This document shows positions 25,857-33,476 of a stretch of DNA of 64,000 bases, piece after piece. The stretch covers positions 310,001 through 374,000 of the forward strand of contig CAVPQY010000006.1 of NCBI GenBank assembly GCA_963707695.1, given 5' to 3'. This DNA is from JAOPZW01 sp963707695. GTDB taxonomy: Bacteria; Actinomycetota; Thermoleophilia; Solirubrobacterales; Solirubrobacteraceae. The notes under the pieces are model-generated. The model was not told the DNA's origin and did not search any database. It worked only from the letters and a program-made list of their open reading frames with translations. How positions within the stretch are numbered: position 1 is the stretch's first letter; every line of letters starts with the position of its first letter. The translations under genes and the position numbers were made by a program.

Positions 25857-26981
25857 ATGCAGCGCACCGACACCGACCACCTCCACCTCGCGCGCGCCCT
25901 CGAGCTCGCCGAGCGAGGGCTCGGCAAGGTCAGCCCGAACCCGCTCGTCGGGGCCGTGCTCGTCCGCGACGGCGAGGTCCTGGGCGAGGGCTGGCACGAC
26001 CGCCTCGGCGGCCCGCACGCCGAGGTCGAGGCCATCCGCGCGGCCGGCGGCTCCGACCTGCGCGGCTCCACGCTCTACGTGTCGCTCGAGCCCTGCTGCC
26101 ACCACGGCCTCACGCCGCCCTGCACCGACGCGATCGTCGCCGCCGGCATCAGCCGCGTCGTCGTCGCCTCCGACGACCCGACCGAGAAGGCCAACGGCCG
26201 CGGCCTCGGGATCCTGCGCGACGAGGGCGTCGAGGTGACGATGGCCGACGGCGCGCTCGCGGGCGCCGCGCGGCTGGTCAACCAGGCCTTCCGCAAGCAC
26301 GCCCGGACCGGGCGGCCCTGGGTGCTGTTCAAGTCGGCCATGACGCTCGACGGGAAGGTCGCCACGCGCACCGGCGACTCCCAGTGGATCTCGAGCGAGG
26401 GCAGCCGCCGCCGCGCCCATCGCTGGCGCTCGCAGGTCGACGCCGTCGCCGTCGGGATCGGCACGGCGCTGGCCGACGACCCGCAGCTCACCTCGCGGGT
26501 CGACGGCGTCCACCACCAGCCGCGGCGCGTCGTCTTCGACTCCACGGCGCGCCTGCCGGTCGACTCGAAGCTCGTCAAGGAGGCGCCCCGGGTCCCGCTG
26601 ACCGTCGTCGTCTCGCGCGCCGCGCCGCGGACCGCGACCGAGGCGCTCGAGATGGCCGGCGCCGACGTCGTCGTCGCCACGGGCGAGCACGAGCCCGCCC
26701 GCATCCGCTCGGCACTCGACCAGCTCGGCGCGCTCGACTCGCCCGTCACGTCGATCCTGCTCGAGGGCGGCCCGCACCTGGCGGGGGCGTTCCTCGACGC
26801 GGGCGAGGTCGACGAGGTCCGCCTCTTCATCGCCCCGCTCCTGCTCGGCGGGCGCGCCGCGCGCGACCCGCTCGAGGGCGAGGGCGTCGAGCGCATCAGC
26901 GACGCGCTGCGGGCGCTGAGCCTCGAGTGCGAGCGCACCGCCGACGACGTGCTCATCGGGGCGCGCCTGAAGGAGTGGTAG
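25857..26981 (+). CDS. ribD: Bifunctional riboflavin biosynthesis deaminase/reductase
   Basis: 374 residues carrying out the second and third steps of the pathway: deamination of the pyrimidine, then side-chain reduction with NADPH. The N-terminal zinc deaminase has HAE at residues 54-56 and EPCCHHGLTPPC. The C-terminal reductase starts near 150 with KSAMTLDGKVATRTGDSQWIS. A strong GGAGGGTGGG Shine-Dalgarno precedes ATG 25857, and TATCCT lies upstream. I looked for an FMN riboswitch in the 186-base leader and found none of its conserved blocks. First gene of ribD-ribE-ribBA-ribH. Confidence 0.96.
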   Translation: MQRTDTDHLHLARALELAERGLGKVSPNPLVGAVLVRDGEVLGEGWHDRLGGPHAEVEAIRAAGGSDLRGSTLYVSLEPCCHHGLTPPCTDAIVAAGISRVVVASDDPTEKANGRGLGILRDEGVEVTMADGALAGAARLVNQAFRKHARTGRPWVLFKSAMTLDGKVATRTGDSQWISSEGSRRRAHRWRSQVDAVAVGIGTALADDPQLTSRVDGVHHQPRRVVFDSTARLPVDSKLVKEAPRVPLTVVVSRAAPRTATEALEMAGADVVVATGEHEPARIRSALDQLGALDSPVTSILLEGGPHLAGAFLDAGEVDEVRLFIAPLLLGGRAARDPLEGEGVERISDALRALSLECERTADDVLIGARLKEW

Positions 26982-26983
26982 GG

Positions 26984-27575
26984 GTGTTCACGGGGCTCAT
27001 CGAGGACCTGGGGCGCGTCGAGGCCGTGGAGCGCACCGGCGACGGCGTCCGCCTGACCGTCGCGACGCCGCTCGCCGCCGAGCTGCGCGACGGCGACTCC
27101 GTGGCCGTCAACGGCGTCTGCCTGACCGCCGTCGGCGTGCGGGGGGACCGCTTCGGCGCCGACGTCATGCACGAGTCGCTGCGGCGGTCCTCGCTGGCCG
27201 ACGTGGCCGAGGGCGGCCACGTCAACCTCGAGCTCGCCGCTGCGGGCCGACGCGCGGCTGGGCGGCCACATCGTCCAGGGCCACGTCGACGGCGTCGGCG
27301 TCGTCGCCGGCACCCGCGAGGACGGCTTCGCCCGCGTCGTGACCATCGAGGCCGACGGGGACGTCCTGCGCTACGTCGTCGAGAAGGGGTCGATCGCCGT
27401 CGACGGCGTCTCGCTGACCGTGGTCGCCGTCGACGACGCGAGCTTCGCCGTGTCCCTCATCCCCGAGACCCTGGAGCGCACGAGCCTGGGCACCGCCGCC
27501 CCGGGCACGGTCGTCAACCTCGAGGTCGACCTCCTCGCCAAGTACGTCGAGAAGCTGTTCGGAGCCCGCACCTGA
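26984..27575 (+). pseudogene. ribE: Riboflavin synthase, interrupted by a one-base frameshift
   Basis: The GTG at 26984 opens a correct first lumazine barrel (FTGLIEDLGRVEAVER, then VNGVCLTAV and ESLRRSSLADV) down to GHVNLEL. One surplus base near 27239 then throws the reading out of frame. The conserved second barrel (GGHIVQGHVDG, then GSIAVDGVSLTV and IPETLERTSLG) continues in the next frame to TGA 27573. Without the extra base the protein would be 196 residues, normal for the family, with third-position GC typical on both sides. It is a recent mutation, an assembly error or an unusual recoding event. The uncorrected frame runs on to a TGA overlapping the ribBA ATG. Confidence 0.85.
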
Positions 27576-27576
27576 C

Positions 27577-28875
27577 ATGAGCACCCCCGCCACCACCCAG
27601 TTCGCGACCGTCGAGGAGGCGCTCGAGGAGATCGCCGCCGGCCGGATGGTCGTCGTCGTCGACGACGAGGACCGCGAGAACGAGGGCGACCTCGTCATGG
27701 CGGCCGAGTTCGTCTCGGCCGACGACATCAACTTCATGGCCACCCACGCGCGCGGCTGGATCTGCCTCGCGCTCTCGCCGGAGCGCTGCGACCAGCTGGG
27801 CCTCGAGCTCATGTCGCTGAAGAACGAGACGGCGCACCAGACGCCGTTCACCGTGACCATCGAGGCGCGCGAGGGCGTGACCACCGGGATCAGCGCGGCC
27901 GACCGCGCGCACACGATCCGCACCGCGGTCGACCCGGCCAAGGGCCAGGACGACATCGTCGTCGGCGGCCACGTCAACCCGCTCAAGGCGCGCGCCGGCG
28001 GCGTCCTGGAGCGCACCGGGCACACCGAGGCCTCGGTCGACCTCGCGCGGATGGCGGGGCTGCAGCCGGCGGGCGTGATCTGCGAGGTGATGAACGAGGA
28101 CGGGTCGATGGCCCGCGTCGGCGACCTGCAGGCGTACTGCCACAAGCACCGCCTGAAGATGATCACGATCGCGGACCTCATCGCCTACCGCCGCCGCCAC
28201 GACCGGCTCGTCGAGCGCGTCGTGACGACCCGGCTGCCGACGGCCTTCGGCGACTTCGACGCGGTCGGCTACCGCTCGCTCGTCGACGACAAGCACCACG
28301 TCGCGCTCATCAAGGGCGAGGTCGCCGGCAAGGAGGACGTGCTCGTCCGCGTGCACTCGGAGTGCCTGACGGGCGACGTCTTCCACTCGCTGCGCTGCGA
28401 CTGCGGCCAGCAGCTCGAGTCGGCGCTCGCGATGATCGAGCGCGACGGCGAGGGCGTGCTGCTCTACCTCGCCCAGGAGGGGCGCGGCATCGGCCTGCTG
28501 AACAAGCTGCGCGCCTACAAGCTCCAGGAGGAGGGGCTCGACACGGTCGACGCGAACCTCCGCCTCGGCCTGCCCGCCGACCTGCGCGACTACGGCATCG
28601 GCGCGCAGATCCTCACGGACCTCGGGCTGAGCTCGATCCGGATCCTCACGAACAACCCGAAGAAGATCCGCGGCCTGGAGGGCTACGGCCTGAGCGTCAC
28701 CGCGCAGGTGCCGATCGAGCAGATCCCGAATCCGCACAACGAGAGCTACCTGCGCGCGAAGGCCGAGCGGATGGGGCACACGCTCCACCACCAGGGCCTG
28801 AACCTCGACGAGGAGATGCTCCACCGCGAGCGCGAGGCCGACGCCGGCATCGAGCCGACCGACCCGGCCCTGTGA
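27577..28875 (+). CDS. ribBA: Bifunctional DHBP synthase / GTP cyclohydrolase II
   Basis: 432 residues feeding both branches of riboflavin synthesis. The N-terminal RibB domain (about 1-210) has DDEDRENEGDL and RTGHTEASVDL. The C-terminal RibA domain has the zinc site HSECLTGDVFHSLRCDCG, the EGRGIGLLNKLRAY block and NNPKKI. The usual PGHVFPL of RibB reads GGHVNPL here. ATG one base after the ribE stop; coupled to ribH by a GTGA overlap. Confidence 0.97.
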   Translation: MSTPATTQFATVEEALEEIAAGRMVVVVDDEDRENEGDLVMAAEFVSADDINFMATHARGWICLALSPERCDQLGLELMSLKNETAHQTPFTVTIEAREGVTTGISAADRAHTIRTAVDPAKGQDDIVVGGHVNPLKARAGGVLERTGHTEASVDLARMAGLQPAGVICEVMNEDGSMARVGDLQAYCHKHRLKMITIADLIAYRRRHDRLVERVVTTRLPTAFGDFDAVGYRSLVDDKHHVALIKGEVAGKEDVLVRVHSECLTGDVFHSLRCDCGQQLESALAMIERDGEGVLLYLAQEGRGIGLLNKLRAYKLQEEGLDTVDANLRLGLPADLRDYGIGAQILTDLGLSSIRILTNNPKKIRGLEGYGLSVTAQVPIEQIPNPHNESYLRAKAERMGHTLHHQGLNLDEEMLHREREADAGIEPTDPAL

Positions 28876-29342
28876 GCGCGGGGGGCGGGGTCGGCGATCC
28901 TCGCGCGGCCGCCGCCGGCGACCGCTTCGCGATCGTCGTCGCGCGCTTCTACGAGGACCTCGCCGAGCGCCTCGTGGCCGGCGCGCGGGCCGGGTTCGCC
29001 GACGCCGGCGCACCGGAGCCCGACGTCTTCGACGTCCCCGGCGCGTTCGAGCTGCCGATGGCCGCGCAGCTGGCCGCGCGAAGCGGGCGGTATGCGGGCG
29101 TCGCCTGCCTCGGCGCCGTGATCCGCGGCGAGACCGACCACTACGACTACGTCTGCGGCGAGGCCGCCCGCGGCATCCAGGACGTCCAGCTGCGCACCGG
29201 CGTGCCGTGCGCCTTCGGGGTGCTCACCGTCGACACGATGGAGCAGGCGCTGGCCCGGGCCGGCGCCGGCAAGCGCGACAGCGGCCGCCACGCCGCCGAG
29301 GCCGTCCTGGCGCTCGCCCGCGTCGCCCGCAGCCTGACCTGA
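28872..29342 (+). CDS. ribH: 6,7-dimethyl-8-ribityllumazine synthase
   Basis: 156 residues; condenses the pyrimidine with dihydroxybutanone phosphate to form lumazine, which riboflavin synthase consumes. Signatures: FAIVVARFYEDLAERL, VPGAFELPMAAQ and GAVIRGETDHYDYVC with the catalytic His. Last gene of the operon; GTG start overlapping the ribBA stop. Confidence 0.97.
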   Translation: MSAGGGVGDPRAAAAGDRFAIVVARFYEDLAERLVAGARAGFADAGAPEPDVFDVPGAFELPMAAQLAARSGRYAGVACLGAVIRGETDHYDYVCGEAARGIQDVQLRTGVPCAFGVLTVDTMEQALARAGAGKRDSGRHAAEAVLALARVARSLT

Positions 29343-29383
29343 ACGCGGCGCTCCGGCGCCCGCACGTCGCGCCGGACCGTGGG

Positions 29384-29389
29384 TACCAT
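29384..29389 (+). promoter_or_regulatory. -10 element (TACCAT) for a small membrane protein gene
   Basis: TACCAT ends 7 bases before GTG 29397, suggesting a leaderless transcript and favouring that start over GTG 29379, which lies upstream of the hexamer. Confidence 0.45.
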
Positions 29390-29396
29390 CGACGAC

Positions 29397-29723
29397 GTGG
29401 ACCACGAGATCCTCGCGATCGCCATCACCTTCGGCGTCCACGTCCTCGCCGTCGCCGCGCTGATCTGGCACCTGATCGGCGAGGGCGACGAGCGCCCGGA
29501 CTGGCGCGGGTGGCTCCGCCCCGGCGACGACCCGGCGCCCGCGCCCGCGCCCGGCCCGGCGCCCGGCCGCGACGGCGTGCCGCTGCCGGACGCGCTGCCC
29601 TCGGCCGTCCGGCTGCGCGAGCCCGCGCGGCTGGCCGACGCCGTGCCGCGCCCGGCCCGCCGCCCGGCGCACGCGCCCGAGCGCGCTCCGCAGCGCGAGC
29701 GGGCTCCCGCCGGCGACGCGTAG
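29397..29723 (+). CDS. Small single-pass membrane protein, proline/alanine-rich tail
   Basis: 108 residues from GTG 29397. One hydrophobic helix near the N-terminus (ILAIAITFGVHVLAVAALIWHLI), then a charged GEGDERPDWRGWLRP segment and a disordered Pro/Ala/Arg tail. The start is chosen from the promoter spacing; GTG 29379 would add six residues. No family recognised. It converges on the Ser/Thr kinase gene with 34 bases between stops. The tail could be adventitious coding in GC-rich DNA, so confidence is moderate. Confidence 0.55.
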   Translation: MDHEILAIAITFGVHVLAVAALIWHLIGEGDERPDWRGWLRPGDDPAPAPAPGPAPGRDGVPLPDALPSAVRLREPARLADAVPRPARRPAHAPERAPQRERAPAGDA

Positions 29724-29757
29724 GCGGCGCCGGGCTCGCCGTGCTCGCCCCAGGCGC

Positions 29758-31410
29758 TCAGCCGCCGGCCTGCTTGCGCGCGAGCGCGAGCTCGCGCTCG
29801 ACGGCCGGCCGCTGGTTGCCGGAGATGCGCAGGCGCTCCTCCAGGTAGGGCACCGCGTCGGCCGGCCGGCCGGACAGCCGCAGCGCGTGGGCGAGGTTGT
29901 AGAGCGCGAACGCGTAGGGCAGCCCGCTCGTCTGCTTGCCGGCGCGGTAGGCGAACACCGAGCGCTGCAGGAGCGGCAGCGCGCCCGCGGCGTCGCCGGC
30001 CTGCAGGCGGGCGTAGCCCTGGTCGTTGAGCTGCGCGGCGCCGGCCGTGCCCTTCGAGCCGCTGCCGGTGCTCGGCGTGGTCCCCGTGGCCGCGGGCGGC
30101 GTGGCGGCGGCCGAGGACGTGCTCGGCGTCGACCGGGTGGTGCCCGACCCGGCCGAGGTCGAGCCGGAGCCCTGCTTGGACCGCTTGGGCTTCTTCGCCT
30201 TCGCGGCGTCCGACGCCGGGGACGCCGACGACGAGGACCCCGACGAGCGGTCGCCCGCGGCACCGGCCTGCCGCTGCGCGTCGCTCGTGCCGGCGCCCGA
30301 TCCGTCGCCGTCGCCGCCGCTCCCGACGGCGAGGTAGGCGCCCAGGGCCCCGAGGACGAGAACCGCAGCGGCGAGCGCGGCCAGGAGGCCGCCGCGGCGC
30401 GCCGGCCGATCGCGGCTGCCGCGGGCGGCGTGGGCGGGCGGGGCCGGGGGCGCAGGGGCCGGCGCGGCCGCCGGACGCGCCCGGGGGGCGCGGCGCTCGA
30501 CGGGCGCCTCGGTGGCGGCGGCCCGCCGCTCAGCGCCGTCGACGGGGGCCAGGCGGCGCGTGACGTCCGTCGCCGGCTCCGCCTCCAGCGCCGCGGACAG
30601 GTCGTCGACGAAGGTGCCCGCCGTGCGCGGGCGCTCCGCGGGGTCCTTGGCCAGGCCGCGCTGGAGCACGGCGTCGACCCGCGGGGGCAGGCCCTCGGCG
30701 GCGCGGCTGGCCGGCGGCACGGTGTCCTCGACGTGGGCCCGGGCCTGCGCCGCGGGCGTCTCGCCCGGGAAGGGGCGGCTGCCCGTCAGGAGCTCCCAGG
30801 CCACGACGGCCAGCGCGTAGCGGTCGCTCGCCGGGGTGGCGGGCTGCCCGACGGCCTGCTCGGGGGAGATGTACGCGGCGGTCCCGAGGACCTGCCCGGT
30901 CTGCGTCACCGAGGTCTCGGTCGCGACGCGCGCGATGCCGAAGTCGCCCACCGCGCAGCGGTCGCGCCCGTCGAGCAGGAGGTTGCCGGGCTTGACGTCG
31001 CGGTGGACGACGTCGTGGCGGTGGGCGTGGTCGAGCGCCGAGGCGGCGTCGGCGAGCCAGCGCAGGGCCTGGGCGCGGTCGACGGGCTCCGGAGCGCGCA
31101 GGCGGTCGGCCACGGAGCCGCCGGCGAAGTGCTCCATGACCATGTACGGCAGGCCCTCGTACTCGCCGACGTCGAAGACCGTGACGACGTTCGGGTGGTC
31201 GGACAGGCGCGCCCCGGCCCGCGCCTCGCGCTCGAAGCGCCGTCGGGCGGAGGCGTCGGCGGCGTAGCCGGGGGCGAGCACCTTGACGGCGACGAGCCGC
31301 CCCAGGACCGCGTCCTCGGCCGCCCAGACCCCGGCCATGCCGCCGTTGGCGATGTGCTGCACCACCCTGTAGCGGTCGGGCAGGGCGATGCGGGACGTGG
31401 CGGCCGGCAT
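29758..31410 (-). CDS. Transmembrane Ser/Thr protein kinase
   Basis: 550 residues of the PknB-like Hanks family. Kinase domain (about 14-275): glycine loop IANGGMAGVW (Ala in place of two usual Gly), catalytic Lys43, HRDVKPGN, DFGIA, SPEQ. An Ala/Pro-rich juxtamembrane region precedes one membrane helix (about 345-368), a Ser/Thr/Gly-rich linker, and a C-terminal extracytoplasmic helical part resembling TPR repeats (QLNDQGYARLQAGDAAGALP, ALYNLAHALRLSGRPADAVPYLEERL). There are no PASTA repeats, so the signal differs from PknB. Divergent from rpmB. Confidence 0.93.
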   Translation of the reverse strand: MPAATSRIALPDRYRVVQHIANGGMAGVWAAEDAVLGRLVAVKVLAPGYAADASARRRFEREARAGARLSDHPNVVTVFDVGEYEGLPYMVMEHFAGGSVADRLRAPEPVDRAQALRWLADAASALDHAHRHDVVHRDVKPGNLLLDGRDRCAVGDFGIARVATETSVTQTGQVLGTAAYISPEQAVGQPATPASDRYALAVVAWELLTGSRPFPGETPAAQARAHVEDTVPPASRAAEGLPPRVDAVLQRGLAKDPAERPRTAGTFVDDLSAALEAEPATDVTRRLAPVDGAERRAAATEAPVERRAPRARPAAAPAPAPPAPPAHAARGSRDRPARRGGLLAALAAAVLVLGALGAYLAVGSGGDGDGSGAGTSDAQRQAGAAGDRSSGSSSSASPASDAAKAKKPKRSKQGSGSTSAGSGTTRSTPSTSSAAATPPAATGTTPSTGSGSKGTAGAAQLNDQGYARLQAGDAAGALPLLQRSVFAYRAGKQTSGLPYAFALYNLAHALRLSGRPADAVPYLEERLRISGNQRPAVERELALARKQAGG

Positions 31411-31417
31411 CCCCGCC

Positions 31418-31423
31418 ACGCTA
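31418..31423 (-). promoter_or_regulatory. -10 element (TAGCGT) for the Ser/Thr kinase
   Basis: Minus-strand TAGCGT ends 7 bases before ATG 31410, supporting that start rather than the upstream GTG at 31446. Confidence 0.45.
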
Positions 31424-31441
31424 CCCACCCGCGATGCCAGG

Positions 31442-31447
31442 TACACT
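31442..31447 (+). promoter_or_regulatory. -10 element (TACACT) for rpmB
   Basis: TACACT ends 10 bases before the rpmB ATG. It and the kinase -10 element share a 47-base divergent promoter region. Confidence 0.45.
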
Positions 31448-31457
31448 GGACGGCGTC

Positions 31458-31649
31458 ATGGCCAAGGTGTGTCACAGCTGCGGGAAGGGCCCTGCCTTCG
31501 GGAACAGCCGCAGCCACTCCATGGTGGCGACGAAGCGCCGCTTCGACCCGAACCTCCAGAAGGTGCGGATCCTCGACGGCAAGACGCCGCGCCGCGCGTA
31601 CGTCTGCACGCGCTGCCTCAAGGCCGGCAAGGTCACCAAGGCCGTCTAG
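31458..31649 (+). CDS. rpmB: 50S ribosomal protein L28
   Basis: 63 residues. Zinc-binding (C+) form with Cys5, Cys8, Cys50 and Cys53. Conserved AFGNSRSHSMVATKRRF and a VCTRCLKAGKV C-terminus. The zinc form implies no need here for a zinc-independent paralogue, though one could lie elsewhere. It heads the conserved rpmB-fakA-recG-rsmD-coaD string. Confidence 0.97.
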   Translation: MAKVCHSCGKGPAFGNSRSHSMVATKRRFDPNLQKVRILDGKTPRRAYVCTRCLKAGKVTKAV

Positions 31650-31669
31650 CGCGGGCACGGTCGCGGACC

Positions 31670-33322
31670 GTGTCCGACCCCAGCCTGGTCCGCTTCCGGA
31701 CCGTCGTCCAAGGAGCGCTCGCGCACCTCGAGTCGCGCCGCGAGGAGATCAACGACCTCAACGTGTTCCCGGTCGCGGACGGCGACACGGGCGACAACAT
31801 GGCGCTGACGCTGCGCGCCTGTGCGGACGAGCTCGACCGCCTCGCCGCGATCGACGACCGCTCGATCGACGAGCTCGGCCGCGACGAGATCGTCGACACG
31901 GTCGCCCGGGCGGCGCTCCTCGGCGCCCGCGGCAACAGCGGCGTCATCCTGTCCCAGCTCATCCGCGGCGCGGCCGAGGAGCTGGTCTCCCGGCCCGGCG
32001 AGCTCGTCGACCCGGTCCTCCTCGGCGCGGCCATGGCCCGGGCGGCCCAGCGCGCCTACGACTCGGTCCGCGAGCCGGCGGAGGGCACGATGCTCACCGT
32101 CATGCGCGACATGGCCGCCCAGGTGGCCAGCGAGCTCGCGCACATGTCCACGCCGAGGCTCGACGCGCAGGCGGGGGACGAGGAGCAGAACCGGGCGCTG
32201 GCCGACGTCCTCGAGCGCGCCATCGCCGCCGGGGAGGCGTCCGTCAAGCGCGGCCCGGACCTCCTGCCGGTCCTCAAGGAGGCGGGGGTCGTCGACGCCG
32301 GCGGCTACGCCGTCACCGTCGTGATGGCCGGCGTCGTGGCCGCGCTGCGGGACGAGGAGGCGCCCGAGCTCGAGCACCACCGCCCGCCCGCCCGGGTCAC
32401 CCACCCCGAGCACGTCAGCTCGACGTACCGCTACTGCACGAACTTCGCCGTCATCGGCGACGGCCTGGACGCCGGCGCCGTCGTCGGGGCCCTCGAGGGG
32501 CTGGGCGACTCCGTCCTCGTCGTCGGCGACGCCCACACGCTGAAGGTCCACGTCCACACCGACGAGCCCGAGCGCGCGATCGCCGTCTTCGACGGCGCCG
32601 GTGAGGTCTCGCGCCTCGACGTCGCCGACATGCACGAGCAGGTCGCGGAGCGCGACGGGCGGCTCGCCTCCGCCGCCGGCGCCCGGCCCGCCGCGCGCTG
32701 CGGCGTGCTGGCGGTCACGAGCGGCGACGGCATGCCCGAGCTCTTCGCCGGCCTCGGCGCGCACGTCCTCGACGGCGGGCCGACGCTGAACCCCTCGACC
32801 CACGAGCTGCTGGCCGGCATCCACGAGGTCCCGGCCGAGGAGGTCGTCGTCCTCCCCGACAGCGCGAACGTCGTCATGGCCGCCGAGCGCGCCGCCGAGC
32901 TCTCCGAGAAGGTCGTCCACGTCGTCCCGACCCGCTCGCAGCAGGCCGGCCTGGCGGCTGCCGTCGCCCTCAACAGCCAGCTCCCGGCCGCCGAGAACGC
33001 GGCCGCGATGCGCGCCGCGCTCGGGCGCGTCCGCACCGGCGGCGTCGCGCCCGCGGCGCGCGAGGACCCCGCCGGGCGCTTCGCCGTGGGGGACGCGGTC
33101 GGCTACGTCCAGGAGGAGCTCGTCGCCTGGGGCGACCCCGAGGGGACGCTGCGCATCGTCCTCGACGGCCTTGCCGTGGACGCGGAGCTGCTCACCGTCG
33201 TCGTGGGCGACGACGCGCCCTTCGGGGACGCGCAGGTCCACGCGATGGCGCCCGACGGCGTCGAGCTCGAGGTCTCCCGCGGCGGCCAGCCGAGCTGGTG
33301 GTGGCTGCTCGCGGCGGAGTGA
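31670..33322 (+). CDS. DAK2/DegV-like kinase, FakA (YloV) family
   Basis: 550 residues. The N-terminal DAK2 kinase domain begins with NDLNVFPVADGDTGDNMAL, the nucleotide/Mg signature, and LLGARGNSGVILSQLIRG. The C-terminal half has the DegV-like partner-binding region of FakA (RYCTNFAVIG, then VHVHTDEPERAI). In Firmicutes FakA phosphorylates fatty acids delivered by FakB. GTG 31670, 20 bases after rpmB. Asp23, the usual intervening gene in many genomes, is absent. Confidence 0.9.
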   Translation: MSDPSLVRFRTVVQGALAHLESRREEINDLNVFPVADGDTGDNMALTLRACADELDRLAAIDDRSIDELGRDEIVDTVARAALLGARGNSGVILSQLIRGAAEELVSRPGELVDPVLLGAAMARAAQRAYDSVREPAEGTMLTVMRDMAAQVASELAHMSTPRLDAQAGDEEQNRALADVLERAIAAGEASVKRGPDLLPVLKEAGVVDAGGYAVTVVMAGVVAALRDEEAPELEHHRPPARVTHPEHVSSTYRYCTNFAVIGDGLDAGAVVGALEGLGDSVLVVGDAHTLKVHVHTDEPERAIAVFDGAGEVSRLDVADMHEQVAERDGRLASAAGARPAARCGVLAVTSGDGMPELFAGLGAHVLDGGPTLNPSTHELLAGIHEVPAEEVVVLPDSANVVMAAERAAELSEKVVHVVPTRSQQAGLAAAVALNSQLPAAENAAAMRAALGRVRTGGVAPAAREDPAGRFAVGDAVGYVQEELVAWGDPEGTLRIVLDGLAVDAELLTVVVGDDAPFGDAQVHAMAPDGVELEVSRGGQPSWWWLLAAE

Positions 33323-33347
33323 GCGCTCGGCGCTCGACGTGCACGGG

Positions 33348-33470
33348 GATCTTGCCCGCGACACCCTCGGTCGCGATCGCGTCGACCTCGGCGTCCGCGA
33401 AGGTGACGAGCCCGACGTGGAGCTCGGCCACGGATCGAGCCGTGGGCCGACCGCGCCGCCGGGCAAGATC
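33348..33470. repeat. 11-bp inverted repeat flanking the gap before recG
   Basis: GATCTTGCCCG at 33348-33358 and its exact complement CGGGCAAGATC at 33460-33470, 101 bases apart. A 6-bp hairpin (CCACGG/CCGTGG, 33428-33445) sits inside. The 154-base gap (33323-33476) otherwise holds no supported gene. Confidence 0.5.
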
Positions 33471-33476
33471 TGAGCC

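Noticed and set aside
29379..29396. Upstream GTG start for the small membrane protein
   Set aside because: It lies upstream of the TACCAT -10 element, so a transcript from that promoter could not include it.
33192..33431. Minus-strand 80-codon gene before recG
   Set aside because: Only the first 35 codons look coding; the rest is Arg-rich antisense of the FakA-like gene. Kept as a low-interest finding, not a feature.
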